Made by a program: the position numbers and the translations under genes. This document shows, in pieces, positions 46,219-57,237 of a DNA stretch of 64,000 bases; the stretch's first letter is position 1, and each line of letters starts with the position of its first letter. Source of the stretch: Echinochloa phyllopogon (lineage: Eukaryota; Streptophyta; Magnoliopsida; Poales; Poaceae). The stretch covers positions 5,897,501-5,961,500 of the forward strand of contig BTCW01000015.1 of the NCBI GenBank assembly GCA_033239725.1, read 5' to 3'. The notes under the pieces were generated by a model that was given only the letters and a program-made list of their open reading frames with translations, ran no database searches and was not told the DNA's origin.

Positions 46219-47730
46219 TGAATCCTTTTGAGAGAAACTCCTTTTCTAAGAAAACACCATTGCGAGCGACAAACACTTTGCCTTCCGCCTTATTGTAAAA
46301 ATAATATCCTTTGGTTTCCCTAGGATATCCCACAAAGAAGCATTTGTCTGACTTTGGAGTAAGCTTATCTGACATCAAACGTTTGACATAAGCCTTACAT
46401 CCCCAAACTTTGAGAAAAGATAATCCAGGACGCTTCCCAGTCCATATCTCATATGGTGTCTTCTCAACAGACCTACTTGGAATCCTATTCAGTGTGAACG
46501 CACAGTTTCAAGAGCATAACCCCAAAATGACAATGGAAGATGAGCTTGGCTCATCATGGACCTAACCATGTCCAACAAGGTTCGGTTCCTCCGTTCGGAT
46601 ACCCCATTCCATTGAGGCATTCCGGGCGGAGTTAGCTGCGTAACAATTCCACATTGCTTCAATGATCACCAAATTCAAGGCTCAAATATTCTCCTCCACG
46701 ATCAGATAGCAGAAATTTAATTGTTTTGCCTAATTGATTTTGTACTTCATTCTGAAATTCTTTGAACTTTTCAAACGATTCAGACTTGTGCCTCATTAAG
46801 TAGATATAGCCATATCTACTAAAGTCATCAGTGAAAGTAATGAAGTACTGAAAACCATCTCTGGCTATTGAGCTCATTGGTCCACATACATCGGTATGTA
46901 CGAGTCACTCGCCCTCTCACTATGACCAGTGAAAGGTGCTTTGGCCATCTTTCCAAGCAAACAAGACTCACATGTGTCGAATGATTCAAAATCAAACGAG
47001 CTTAACAATCCATCTTTATGGAGTTGTTCAATGCGCTTCACATTTATATGACCTAAGCCACAATGCCAAATAAAAGTGGGATTCAAATCATTTGGTCTAA
47101 GCCTTTTAGTATTAATGTTACAGACAGATTTATCCTCAAGATCAAGAACATATAATCCATTCACTAATGGACAATGAGTATAGAAAATACCATTGCAAAA
47201 AATAGAACCACGTTTGTTCTCTATTACAATCTTAAAACCATCAACTTCTTCCAAACATGAAGAAGAAATAATGTTCTTGCTCAAAGCAGGAATGCAATAA
47301 CAATTATTTAATTCCAAAACTAATCCGGAGGGTAGAGACAAGTGGTAGGTGCCGACCGCCAACACCGCAACTTTTGCGCCATTGCCGACACGAATGTCCA
47401 ACTCGCCTCTTGCAAATCTTCTAGTCTCACTTAGGCCCTGCAACGATTTGCAAGTGTGAATCATCGATCCAGTATCAAATACCCATGATTCACCAGAAGA
47501 TAATGCAATATTTATTTCTATAACATTTATACCTGAAGTGGAAGTCTCACTTCCCTTCTTCTTCTTCTTTTCTTCCAAGTACTTCTTACAGTTCCTAGAC
47601 CAATGTCCCTTTACATGACAGTGGAAGCATTCATCCTCAGAAGTAGGGCCAGATTTGGCCTTAGGTGCTGGCTTTAGCTTAGAGCCCGAGGACTCACCAC
47701 TGGAACTCTTTTCCTTGCCTTTACCTTTAG
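46112..47730 (-). pseudogene. copia gag C-terminus, protease and integrase (multiple frameshifts)
   Basis: Minus frames 47730-46874 (Lys/Ser-rich linker; zinc knuckle CFHCHVKGHWSRNC; protease D-T-G-S in WVFDTGS; pre-integrase ...CESCLLGKM), 46877-46659 (integrase DDFSRYGYIYLM, LSDRGGEY) and 46378-46112 (integrase C-terminal GYPRETKGYYFYN) are in different frames, so at least three indels have accumulated. The ORF start drawn at 47776 lies in the gypsy LTR and is not real. Confidence 0.82.
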
Positions 47731-48218
47731 GTGGCTGTTGACGTAAAATCCACACCTCACGCCAAGCACACAGCAAGCCGAATTAGCTGGCTTCACACGC
47801 AGCACGAGCGTTTGAATCCGAAAGTGTGCCAGTCAATTTTCCTGAAACTGACAAAGGGAGAAAAGATGTTTAGATAACACCTGGAACGTACCGGGCAATA
47901 CCAGTCAGTTCCATATTTGCGGCTACGGAGCCAGTTTCGAACGACACATAGCTACAGAGAAGCTATCTGTCGGCAGTTAAAGCCTCATTCGGCAATCGGC
48001 AAGGCACGCAGGGAGCGCACTGCCGAATGCGTGACGTAAGCATGACGAAAGATCGGCTTTCAGCCGAATGAGCATTGTAACGCATACTCATAGCCGATTA
48101 ACGAGAAACAAAGCATGATAGATAAATAAAAGGGCGAAAGCATGACCATAAATCCGCAGTAAACAAGAATGCATAGGCCGAAAGCAGCACCCGTCAAGCA
48201 TGATAACGAACAAGTTAA

Positions 48219-48896
48219 TCCACCGCATGATACGACTTGTTCAAGACCACACCACCAATCAGATTAGATCAATCCACCGCATGATACAATCTAATCGTGA
48301 AAGGCTAAAAGCATTCATTGTCCAATGCAAATCCACGAACACGTTCACTCGTGAGAGTACTGCCGAATGCGGCTGCTTAGCCGAATCGGGGTCCGTGGCG
48401 AAGGAACAAACTTAATCGATAAAGATAAATCTATCAGATCGAATCGAATTCTAATCCACCGGATGATTAGCTCTAAGACGACCCAAAAACCTACATCTAC
48501 CGCATGATACCCGGTTCTGTCAAGATCTACACGATACCAACAAGTTCGAACCCGCGACACGTGGCAACCTAGATCGGTTTCGGACTCGGCTATGAGGGGA
48601 AAAGTCATCGCATCGTGAAGTAGAGCCGATTCTAGCCGACCTAGATTGGGCAAAGGAGTGTTGCATGAATTAAGCACAGAGTAAAAACAAAGCAACACGG
48701 GGTAACTTAATGAATCTGTTAGATCTTGCCGAAATCTAACAGAGCCGATAACTTGGTCCATACTAGATCTTAGCCCACCGCATGACTCATGACCTAACAG
48801 AGGAACCTTCTTGAGACCACAACTTAAATCCACCGGATGATACTAAGCATGGTAACAAGACTACCTGCATCAAAGCTTAAATCCACCGCATGATAC
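48219..48896. repeat. seven-copy TCCACCGCATGATAC motif in the LTR
   Basis: Copies begin near 48219, 48273, 48454, 48496, 48774, 48829 and 48882. Core CACCGSATGA is conserved in six; the copy at 48496 reads CTACCGCATGA. All are in the same orientation. Confidence 0.85.
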
Positions 48897-49057
48897 TAAG
48901 CTTGATACAAGGTTGCCGGTACTTACGGAGGTCGACGGATCGATGACTCCTCTCGAAGAACTCGACGACTCGACTAAAGGACTCGATGTTGGCACGGGGC
49001 CGGTTTGTTGTATGATTGATTGGATGATTAGACCTTTTTACAGATGCCATGGGTTTA

Positions 49058-49065
49058 TATTTATA
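49058..49065 (-). promoter_or_regulatory. TATA box of the LTR
   Basis: TATAAATA on the minus strand within GGGTATAAATATAAACCC, the same box as in the other two gypsy LTRs. Confidence 0.6.
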
Positions 49066-49553
49066 CCCAGGTCTTGATACAACTCCTAGTCGGACACGAC
49101 TACAATACTTGTTTCTAAAAATAAATGACGAATCTTCGTGCCCATATTGCGTTCCTTGTTCGAACCGGTCTTTTCCTTATGTTTTTTCACGTCATCACGC
49201 CTTCCCGAATGCTACCGCTTTTGCCTGCGGAACTATGCCTCTGCCGAATGACGACGCGTTCCCGACCGCAGAGCGTTATTGCCGAATACTTCAGAGAAAG
49301 CCCCTTAGCCGAATGGTATTCTTTCACCAAATCCGGCCCACACGTCAGCCTCTTCCTGGTGCTAAATTTTGGTGTTAACACATGCCCCTTCAATTTCGGG
49401 ATAAAAGATGCTTTTATCTCGGAATTGACCAGGAATCCCCAACATCTCCAGGCTGAATCCGCTTTGATATCCGTTTTCCGCTTCCAAATCCTCAGAGTGC
49501 GTTTCCAAACTCAAAACCCTAGTTCGTCGAATCTCTCAAGCTCCAATCTTCAA

Positions 49554-52547
49554 ATGGCGAACCAGGATCAAATTCTTCAAGTAAGTTTTGCTTCCCTCAA
49601 TCACATTCGGCATTATTCTTTTCGAGCTGCATTTTGAATCTCCGATTTGCTCTTCCTCTGCCCTTGATAGGCTCTGGCCACCGAAATCTTGACCCCCACT
49701 GAAGAACAATCCGCATCTTTCTTCCTCGGCCCCTCAGGGAATCCAGATCCCTCCGAAATTATTGCGGCCGAGTCTCAGAGGATTCCTTTCAAAACTTCTC
49801 TGATGAGACCTCACGAATGGCAAGATGCATTCAAGAACTGGCCTCTGCCCCCAATCGCTGGCTGGAAAAACTGGTACAAAAGGATTCTTGAAGATAAAAG
49901 TCCTCAGACACAGAATTGGGACAGTCTTCGTATTTCTCACTGCTTGGAGCTATCTCTAGCCGAAACACCCAAGAACGAAAATCTCCTGATTGCAGCTTGT
50001 CATTTCTGGTCCAATGGCATGAATGCTTTTCTCTTTGGTCACGGACCAATGACTCCAACCTTGGCCGATGTCTACATGATAACCGGCCTGAACATCACAG
50101 GGATTACACACCCATACAGGTACAAAGGTTCTTCCAAACAGACAGGGGTGAAGACTGGAGTCGGCTATAAGAGATACATCCAGACTTACATGCATGATGG
50201 TCCTCTGACTGACGTTGAATACAGGGCCTTTCTGAATATGTGGCTGTGCAGATTTGTTTTCTGTGGTAAAGCCAATGAGCCAACTCTGAATCACATAGTA
50301 ATGGCCGAAGACCTGGCTGCAGGCACACTTATCCCTCTCGGGAAATATCTCCTGGGAAGTGTCTATCACATGCTCCATCAGACCATTTATCAGATGCACA
50401 CCAACAAGAAAATTTCCTGCGTTAATGGCCCCTGGTGGTTCGTCCAGATGTGGCTGCAATTGTACATGCACCAAATTGTCTCCATTGACCTCAACAGCCG
50501 ACATTTCCCCTCGGTCAATTACCAGGAAGCAGAAGCCCAGAGCACCAAAGGCTATCAAACCTATGGGGAAGCAGCCTCCACTATTGCTATCAACAAGAGC
50601 ATTGGAGAACTGTTTGAACTTTTCTTTAAAGGCTTTGCCAATCCCCTCTGGTTCCCATACATGGACAACGACAATCTCACTTTCCCTTGTGAATTCAGCT
50701 TCGAGACTGGATGCATAGATGCAGAGTCCACAGCAATTTTTAACACTTTCATTCGGTCTTGCATCTTACCAACCGAATTTTGTGGAGGAAGGCTGGTTCA
50801 AAGTTCATATGAATATTACCAGCCGAATACAGTAGCCAGGCAATTAGGATGTGGCCAAGTGCCCCCAAGATTATTTCTCCATGAATTCCTCAAGCCTAGG
50901 CAGATCATCAAAGACTTCACAGAAACAAGAAGAATTTTTGATTACAAGTGTTGTGCAGCCATCTACCAGATCGAACCTTTTGTGCCAACAGCACTTGCTC
51001 ATCCTTCTTTTATTCTTTGGTGGCAAGAACTCCATGATCATATCTTCAATGTGCCAGTTCACCCTCTCTACCTTGATTTGATGCCTGACTATCAGCCGAA
51101 TTCAGAGGTAAATATGCTTATAATCCATCTGTTTTTCCAATAACATCCTCTTTCATCGACTTTTAACTCTGTTATCCTGCAGGACATAGTCCCTGCCCCT
51201 CTGGCTAGAGCAATTGTATATAACATCGCTGGCCCAATATCTATTCTGGGGCATCTCTCACCTTCTTTGGCTCAAATAATGTCCAGGCCTGCCAGTCTGG
51301 ATCCAACTCTTGCTGCACCTCCTTCTACCAAGAGAAAGATTTCTTCTCTAACTGCCCCTTCAGCTATAAAGAAGAAAAGAACAAGCAGCAAAAGAATTGC
51401 ACAGGTCAAATTTCTCCTTCCTCGAGTAAAAATGCTAATTCCATTCTGCTCATTTCTGTTCCTTTATGATTTCAGGCCAAATCACAGCAATTGGCCATTA
51501 GCACAGAACCTGCCGATGCTTCAGTGATTAGTAAAATTTCTCACCATCTTGTCCTTTAAAACTCTTTTTCATCGGCACTAACTTTCTTTCAGTCACAGAG
51601 CAAGCTTCAATGGATCCAATTTCGGAGAGCTCCTCTTTTCATCAAGAACCAGCTCCAGCTCTACCTGATGTACCTCAGCCAGAAGCCTCATCTCCACCAA
51701 AGAACCTTCCAAGCTCTCCTCAGCATGACATACAAGAACCTTTGCCTGAGCTTGAGCTGCCCTCTCTCTCCACCCAAGAGGTCAGGAATGAGGTAGAGAT
51801 AATTACCCAGTCTTCCCAGTTCTTTATTCAATGGATCATCAATAATTCGGCAGAATCTTCTTTCAGGAGAAAACCACTTCTTCATCCAGCTATTCATTTG
51901 CTGTGGATGATCTAGTTGCCGAACAAGGAGAAGAAACTTCTTCTGGTCAAGCTTTATCAGAGGAGAACCAAGCAAAACTGAAGGAAATCCTCTCCTTTCT
52001 GCATAAGGACACTCGAGATCAAGTTACCAATGCTGATCTTTTAAGAGACTTGCTTGAATCATTTGATCAAGATCTTCCTGCCGATATCAAGACTTCTTTA
52101 GATCCAATTTCCAGATTGGATGATCATTTTATCGCAGTGAAGCAAGCTCTGAAGAATCAATCTGCTCAACCAGCCTTGGAGCAAAAGAGAACTTTGGCCA
52201 AGCAATCTGTAAAAGACCTGCATACTCGAGCTCAGAACAGCAAGGAATTACTGACCAAATTGGAATCTGAACTTGAAATGAAGAAGGTCAGAAAAGCTGC
52301 GCTTGAAGCCGAATTGAGAGATCTATCGGCCGAAATTGAAGCTGATGAGAAGAAGATAGTTGAGCTTCCCAAATTAACAGAGAAGATGCGAAAGGAAGCT
52401 TCAGCAGCTCTGAACGAAGAAAAACAACTCAAGACAAAGCTTGCTGCTCTGGCTAAAACCCAAGAAGCTGACAAAAATCTTTTGGAGACCATTAATAGAA
52501 TGATATCTGATGCTAAAGATGTAATCTCCAAGTACTTGGGTGTGTAG
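49554..52547 (+). CDS. plant mobile domain (PMD) protein gene, antisense in the gypsy element
   Basis: Six exons, all GT-AG: 49554-49580, 49671-51107, 51183-51404, 51476-51530, 51593-51780, 51867-52547. All join in frame to 869 residues. Residues about 40-440 (exon 2) are a plant mobile/aminotransferase-like domain (PLPPIAGWKNWYKRIL; AACHFWSNGMNAFLFGHGPM; TPTLADVYMITGL; GPWWFVQMWLQLYMHQ). Exon 3 ends in a basic patch (KRKISS; IKKKRTSSKR) like a nuclear signal. Exons 4-5 are Ser/Pro/Glu-rich. Exon 6 is a long coiled coil (SKELLTKLESELEMKKVRKA; ALNEEKQLKTKLAALAK). PMD proteins MAIN and MAIL1 of Arabidopsis act in transposon silencing and genome stability. The gene lies between integrase and the LTR, opposite to gag-pol. 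The exon model is inferred; expression is unknown. Confidence 0.82.
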
Positions 52548-52950
52548 TTGTATCGAACATTTAATTAGCCGAATGTCTTACCAACTTTGTAGTTTCACCA
52601 ATCTTTGCTTTCTTCCTCGCTTTATTGTGAACAACACATTCGGCAAAGCTTAGTCGTAACATCGTCAGACCCGAAAAACGACCTAACACAACACAGCCGA
52701 ATCCAATTCAGTAGAACCGAACCCGATTCGGCATGAATCCCAAACGACACGGCAACTGCTCGGTTTGTGGGGCTTTCTACCTTCCGAAATTTTGGGATGC
52801 GCGCCACGATCTCCGACCACGATCTCCTCTGCGGGTTCTATAAACAAACACCCAGGTAGCCCACAGTTTTCACCAAGTTCGTCGTCTTCCAAGTTCTTGC
52901 CGGCCCAAGTCATTCTTTTCCCCATCCACAGTAACTCCGAGGAACTTCCA
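52548..52950 (+). promoter_or_regulatory. spacer with likely promoter of the second antisense gene
   Basis: Non-coding. TATAAA at 52839-52844 lies about 110 bp upstream of ATG 52951. Several CCGAATC/ATTCGGC phrases (52640-52730). Confidence 0.4.
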
Positions 52951-53767
52951 ATGGCCGACAACAACAGGAGGCGCCCGGCCGCCGATGAGGCCGAAGGAAG
53001 CCGCGCCGGCGCTCGCCGCAGGTGATTGGCTGCTTACTTCTCTCTGTTCTTCTCGAGATTTCCTTTCTCTTTCTTGACGAATCTCTTTGTTCTTTCAGGG
53101 TAATCTAATGGATTGCCGGCGCTGGTGCGCCAGTTGCGGCTCCAGCTGCTGCTCCTGCGGCGTCCAGCTCTTCGAGTTCGTCTAATCGATCTCTCGAATC
53201 GGACGACTACCGCTACACGGATGGCGATGCCCGCCGATTCAAAGCGGAGCGTGACGATACTCACCGCGAGTTGGAGGTTATCTCCAAGCAAGCCGGGATT
53301 GCTGACCTCGAATGGCAGCACGAGCGCAAGCAGCTGCTCGAAGTCATTGATGGTGAGTCCTGCAATCTGCTCAATCTCAATCTCGTCCTCCAAATGATAT
53401 TAATCTGTTATCCCCTTGTAACCTTGCAGCGCGTGATGCTGAACTTGATCGACTAAAGGCGCTGGTGGAGGAGCTGGCGGACAAGGTGAGCGCCCAAGGG
53501 GACACACCCGAGGCACGCCTTGGTGCGGTGGCAGGCCGTGTCGATGAAGTGGCCTCCCATGGCGTTCGCCTAGGCGTCGCTACGGGTCTCGTTGCCATGT
53601 CGACGCACACCGGCACTGACTATTCCAGGATGCCGGTTGGTTTCGCCAATAGCAACCCGGAAGACATCGATGACATTGACGCCTCCATTGATCGTCTTGA
53701 TGGCCATGGTGCTGCCATTGCCGATTCCATTCATCCCCAGTCTGTTTTGAACAGGCTCTTCCAGTAG
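52951..53767 (+). pseudogene. second antisense gene, Ala-rich/coiled-coil protein
   Basis: Proposed exons 52951-53021, 53099-53352, 53430-53767 (GT-AG introns of 77 bp each) sum to 221 codons in one frame, with one TAA at 53106-53108 just after the first junction. Exon 1 is MADNNRRRPAADEAEGSRAG. Exon 2 is Ala/Ser-rich and then helical (RELEVISKQAGIADLEWQHE). Exon 3 continues the coiled coil (LDRLKALVEELADKV) and ends DSIHPQSVLNRLFQ. If splicing is as drawn the gene is broken at that stop; an alternative junction could avoid it. No family recognised. It follows the PMD gene in the same direction inside the retrotransposon. Confidence 0.55.
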
Positions 53768-53967
53768 TTTGTACTAGGGATTTATGGAATTTCGGCAATA
53801 AAACTTATCTTTTGTGATCTTGTATGAACTCTTAATGCAATATATTTTGTACTAAGGGCAATACATTCAGTACTGGCCATTTTTCTTTTCCTCCAATGTC
53901 TCTGTCAACTTCCTTCTAAAGACGATTTCTTCCCGAATATCGGCTGTTCGGCAATTTAATATATCAA

Positions 53968-56900
53968 TCACCGATCGATTTCAATACTGGGATAATATTT
54001 CTTCAAGTATCTCCCATTGATGGCAGCAGTAAACTCCTCTCCTAGCAAAGTTTTCAGGATATATGCATTTCCAGGCACGCATCTGATCACTCTGAAAGGG
54101 CCTTCCCAGTTTGGAGACCACTTACCGAATGCACTGTATTTAGTCCCAATCGGCAATATTGCTTTCCAAACCAAATCTCCTTCTGCAAATTGCTTGATTT
54201 TCACCTTCTTGTTGTAATATTTAGCAACTCGCATTTTATTTTTTTCAACATTTTCCAAGGCCCTGAGACGAATCATATGCAAATCTTCTAATTCGTCCAT
54301 CATTAAATCTTTATAATCTTTAGAACTTAAATCCTTTTGCAACTTTATTCTCCTTGAGTCTAATTGTATCTCCCATGGCAAGATAGCATGATGCCCATAC
54401 ACCAACTCATAAGGAGACGTCTGTGTAGCCCCATGTGGAGCCATTCGGTAAGCCCATAAAGCCTCATTGAGTACCGAATGCCACTTTTTCGGCTTCTGAT
54501 CAATCTTCTTCTGTATAATTTTAATCATAATCTTGTTAGAAGCCTCTGCCTGACCATTAGCTTGGGCATAATAAGGAGAAGAATTCAACAATTTGATGCC
54601 CATACTTCCAGCAAAATCTCTGAACTCTGAAGATGTAAATTGAGTCCCTTGATCTGTGATGATTGTTTGAGGAATTCCAAATCTGTAAATGATATGTTCT
54701 TTAACAAATTCAACCATATTCTCCGATGTCACCTTCTTTAATGGAATTGCCTCAACCCATTTGGTAAAATAATCGGTTGCCAAAAGCACAAACTTATGCC
54801 CCTTGCTAGATGGAGGATTTATTTGGCCAATCAAATCTATTCCCCATCCTCTGAATGGCCATGGCCTGATAATAGGATTCAGAACTGATGCTGGAACTCT
54901 CTGAATGTTTCCAAATCTCTGGCAATCTTGGCATCCCTTATAATATTCAAAGCAATCTTCCAACATTGTCGGCCAATAATATCCAGTTCTTCTAATAACC
55001 CACTTCATTCGGTAGGCCGATTGATGTGCTCCACACAACCCATCATGTACTTCACTCATCAGCCTTTTTGCTTCTTCATGACTTAAGCAATGTAACAGCA
55101 CCCCATCCAAGGATTTATAATATAAATTATCATCAAGAAGAACAAACTTTAAAGCTTTATACCTGAGCTTTCTAGAAACCTTTCGGGATGGATTCTCCAG
55201 ATAATCGGCAATTTCTTTTCTCCAATCATCTTCTGTCAGATTACTCCCGAAAGCATGTACATCATTAGCAAAAACTTCTTGAAGCTCTTTATAACCCGAA
55301 GCACTTTGAGCCAATCTGTTTGCCTCTTCATTGTTTCTCCTAGGAATATGCTGCAGAATTACCGACTGAAACTCCTTTAAGATTTGCTTGCATTCTTCAT
55401 AGTAATTCCTTAAGACATCGTTTCTGCACTCATACTCGCCATTTAACTGCCTTATGACTAATTCTGAATCTCCAAAAATTTCAACTGCAATGGCCTTTGC
55501 TTCTCTCAAGTATTGAAGTCCTCTGAGCAACGCTTCATACTCAGCTTGATTATTAGTGACAGTAGGTCGAATAGGAATAGCAAATTCAAATACCTCTCCT
55601 CTGGGTGAAATTAACAAAATACCTACTCCACCACCTTTGTCACATGAAGAGCCATCGAAGAATAATACCCAAGGAGCAATTTCAAGCGAATTAACTGATA
55701 AATCGCGATGCTCAGTAATGAAATCAGCAATAATCTGTCCTTTAACAGCCTTTGCCGATTCAAACCTTAACTCAAATTCAGACAAAGCTAAAATCCATTT
55801 GCCAATCCTTCCGTTCAAAATTGGCATAGACAACATGTGTTTTATCACATCAAACTTTGAATACACAATGCATTCGGCATGTAGTAAGTAGTGCCGAAAT
55901 TTTGTACAGGAGTAGTAAACACATAAACAAAGCTTCTCAGTAGCCGAATACCTCGTTTCGGGATCAAGCAACTTTCGGCTAAGGTATGCAACTACCCTTT
56001 CCTTTCCCTCGAATTCTTGTATGAGGGCCGATCCAATAGTTTGGGCATCGGCCGCCACGTACAACTTAAAAGGCTTGTTTAGCTGTGGAGGTACCAATAC
56101 TGGTGGTTTTTTCATGTATTCCTTGATCTCATCGAAAGCCTTCTGTTGTTCGTCGCCCCATACAAACTTCTGATCCTTCTTGACTTTTAACAATGAAGAG
56201 AAAGGCAACATCTTTTGTGATAAGTTTGATATGAATCTTCTTACGAAATTGATCTTACCAAGCAGTGACTGCAATTCCTTAAGATTAGTTGGAGGAACAA
56301 CTTCATCAATGGCTTTCATATTTTTCCTGCCAACTCCTATTCCTCCTTCATGCACCAGAAATCCCAGAAATTCTCCTGCCGAAACTCCAAAAGCACATTT
56401 ATTTGGGTTCATTTTGAGCCCATGTTTCCTAGTGCATTCTAGAGTTTTCCTTATGTCGGCCAAATGTGCTTCATGATCCAATGACTTAATCACGATATCA
56501 TCGATATATATCTCCACAATCTTGCCGATCAACTCATGAAAAATATAATTCATAGCTCTCTGATAAGTTGCACCAGCATTCTTCAAACCAAACGTCATGA
56601 CAACCCATTCAAACAACCCTATATGTCCTGGACATCTGAAAGCCGTTTTCGCTATATCTTCTAATGCCATAAAAATTTGATTGTACCCTGCATTACCATC
56701 CATGAAACTAATCACTTTATATCCAGCAGCAGCATCAACCAACGAGTCAGCAACAGGCATTGGATATCCATCCATGGGTGTAGCTCTGTTCAGATCTCTA
56801 AAATCTATGCAAACTCTCATCTTCCCATTTTTCTTGTACACAGGAACAATATTAGAGATCCATTCTGCATATCTGCATGGCCGAATAAAATTTGCTGCTA

Positions 56901-57237
56901 TTAATCTTTCCACTTCCTTCTTCACATCGGCCAACACTTCATCTTTGTAAATTTTCCGGGGTGGTTGCTTGTAAGGTTTATAACCAGGCTTGATCGGCAA
57001 TCGATGCTCAACAATGGAACGATCTAAACCAGGCATCTCCGAATAATCCCAAGCAAAGCAATCTTTGTATTCTTTTAACAACTCAATCAACTTCTCCCTG
57101 AAAGCCGAATTCAAGCTAGCACTGATGAATATCGGCCTTGGTTTGTCACCGTCTCCAATGTCTACTTCTTCTAATTTATCAGCCGACACAAATCCATATC
57201 CTAGCTTCCCGTCAGTTCCATCGATTGGATTATCCAT
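53968..57237 (-). CDS. gypsy pol: RT, RNase H, integrase (intact frame)
   Basis: 1089 residues, ATG 57235-57237, stop at 53968-53970. RT: RVCIDFRDLNRATPMDGYPM and Y-I-D-D at 56497-56508. RNase H: FDGSSCDKGGGVG, AEYEALLRGLQYL, FGDSELV. Integrase: HHCC domain (HDGLCGAHQ ... CQDCQRFG), including the segment missing in the 8.5-kb element, then WGIDLIG, ITDQGTQF and GQAEASN supplying D, D and E. The C-terminal end is ...GRYLKKYYPS. The ATG overlaps the gag-pro stop by one base (TAATG), suggesting re-initiation or another recoding step. No obvious loss of function within this frame. Confidence 0.92.
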   Translation of the reverse strand: MDNPIDGTDGKLGYGFVSADKLEEVDIGDGDKPRPIFISASLNSAFREKLIELLKEYKDCFAWDYSEMPGLDRSIVEHRLPIKPGYKPYKQPPRKIYKDEVLADVKKEVERLIAANFIRPCRYAEWISNIVPVYKKNGKMRVCIDFRDLNRATPMDGYPMPVADSLVDAAAGYKVISFMDGNAGYNQIFMALEDIAKTAFRCPGHIGLFEWVVMTFGLKNAGATYQRAMNYIFHELIGKIVEIYIDDIVIKSLDHEAHLADIRKTLECTRKHGLKMNPNKCAFGVSAGEFLGFLVHEGGIGVGRKNMKAIDEVVPPTNLKELQSLLGKINFVRRFISNLSQKMLPFSSLLKVKKDQKFVWGDEQQKAFDEIKEYMKKPPVLVPPQLNKPFKLYVAADAQTIGSALIQEFEGKERVVAYLSRKLLDPETRYSATEKLCLCVYYSCTKFRHYLLHAECIVYSKFDVIKHMLSMPILNGRIGKWILALSEFELRFESAKAVKGQIIADFITEHRDLSVNSLEIAPWVLFFDGSSCDKGGGVGILLISPRGEVFEFAIPIRPTVTNNQAEYEALLRGLQYLREAKAIAVEIFGDSELVIRQLNGEYECRNDVLRNYYEECKQILKEFQSVILQHIPRRNNEEANRLAQSASGYKELQEVFANDVHAFGSNLTEDDWRKEIADYLENPSRKVSRKLRYKALKFVLLDDNLYYKSLDGVLLHCLSHEEAKRLMSEVHDGLCGAHQSAYRMKWVIRRTGYYWPTMLEDCFEYYKGCQDCQRFGNIQRVPASVLNPIIRPWPFRGWGIDLIGQINPPSSKGHKFVLLATDYFTKWVEAIPLKKVTSENMVEFVKEHIIYRFGIPQTIITDQGTQFTSSEFRDFAGSMGIKLLNSSPYYAQANGQAEASNKIMIKIIQKKIDQKPKKWHSVLNEALWAYRMAPHGATQTSPYELVYGHHAILPWEIQLDSRRIKLQKDLSSKDYKDLMMDELEDLHMIRLRALENVEKNKMRVAKYYNKKVKIKQFAEGDLVWKAILPIGTKYSAFGKWSPNWEGPFRVIRCVPGNAYILKTLLGEEFTAAINGRYLKKYYPSIEIDR

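Larger units (their letters stand above)
47736..49380 (-). repeat. 3' LTR (only LTR) of the 12.8-kb gypsy element
   Basis: 1645 bp; on minus TGTTAACACC...CGTCAACA. The polypurine tract GAAGGGGCATG (minus) precedes it at 49391-49381. A TATA box lies at 49058-49065 (minus). It contains seven copies of a TCCACCGCATGATAC-like motif. No second copy is present in the window. Confidence 0.88.

Noticed and set aside
47730..47776. Copia frame start MLCAWREVW
   Set aside because: These residues come from the gypsy LTR joined to the copia frame.
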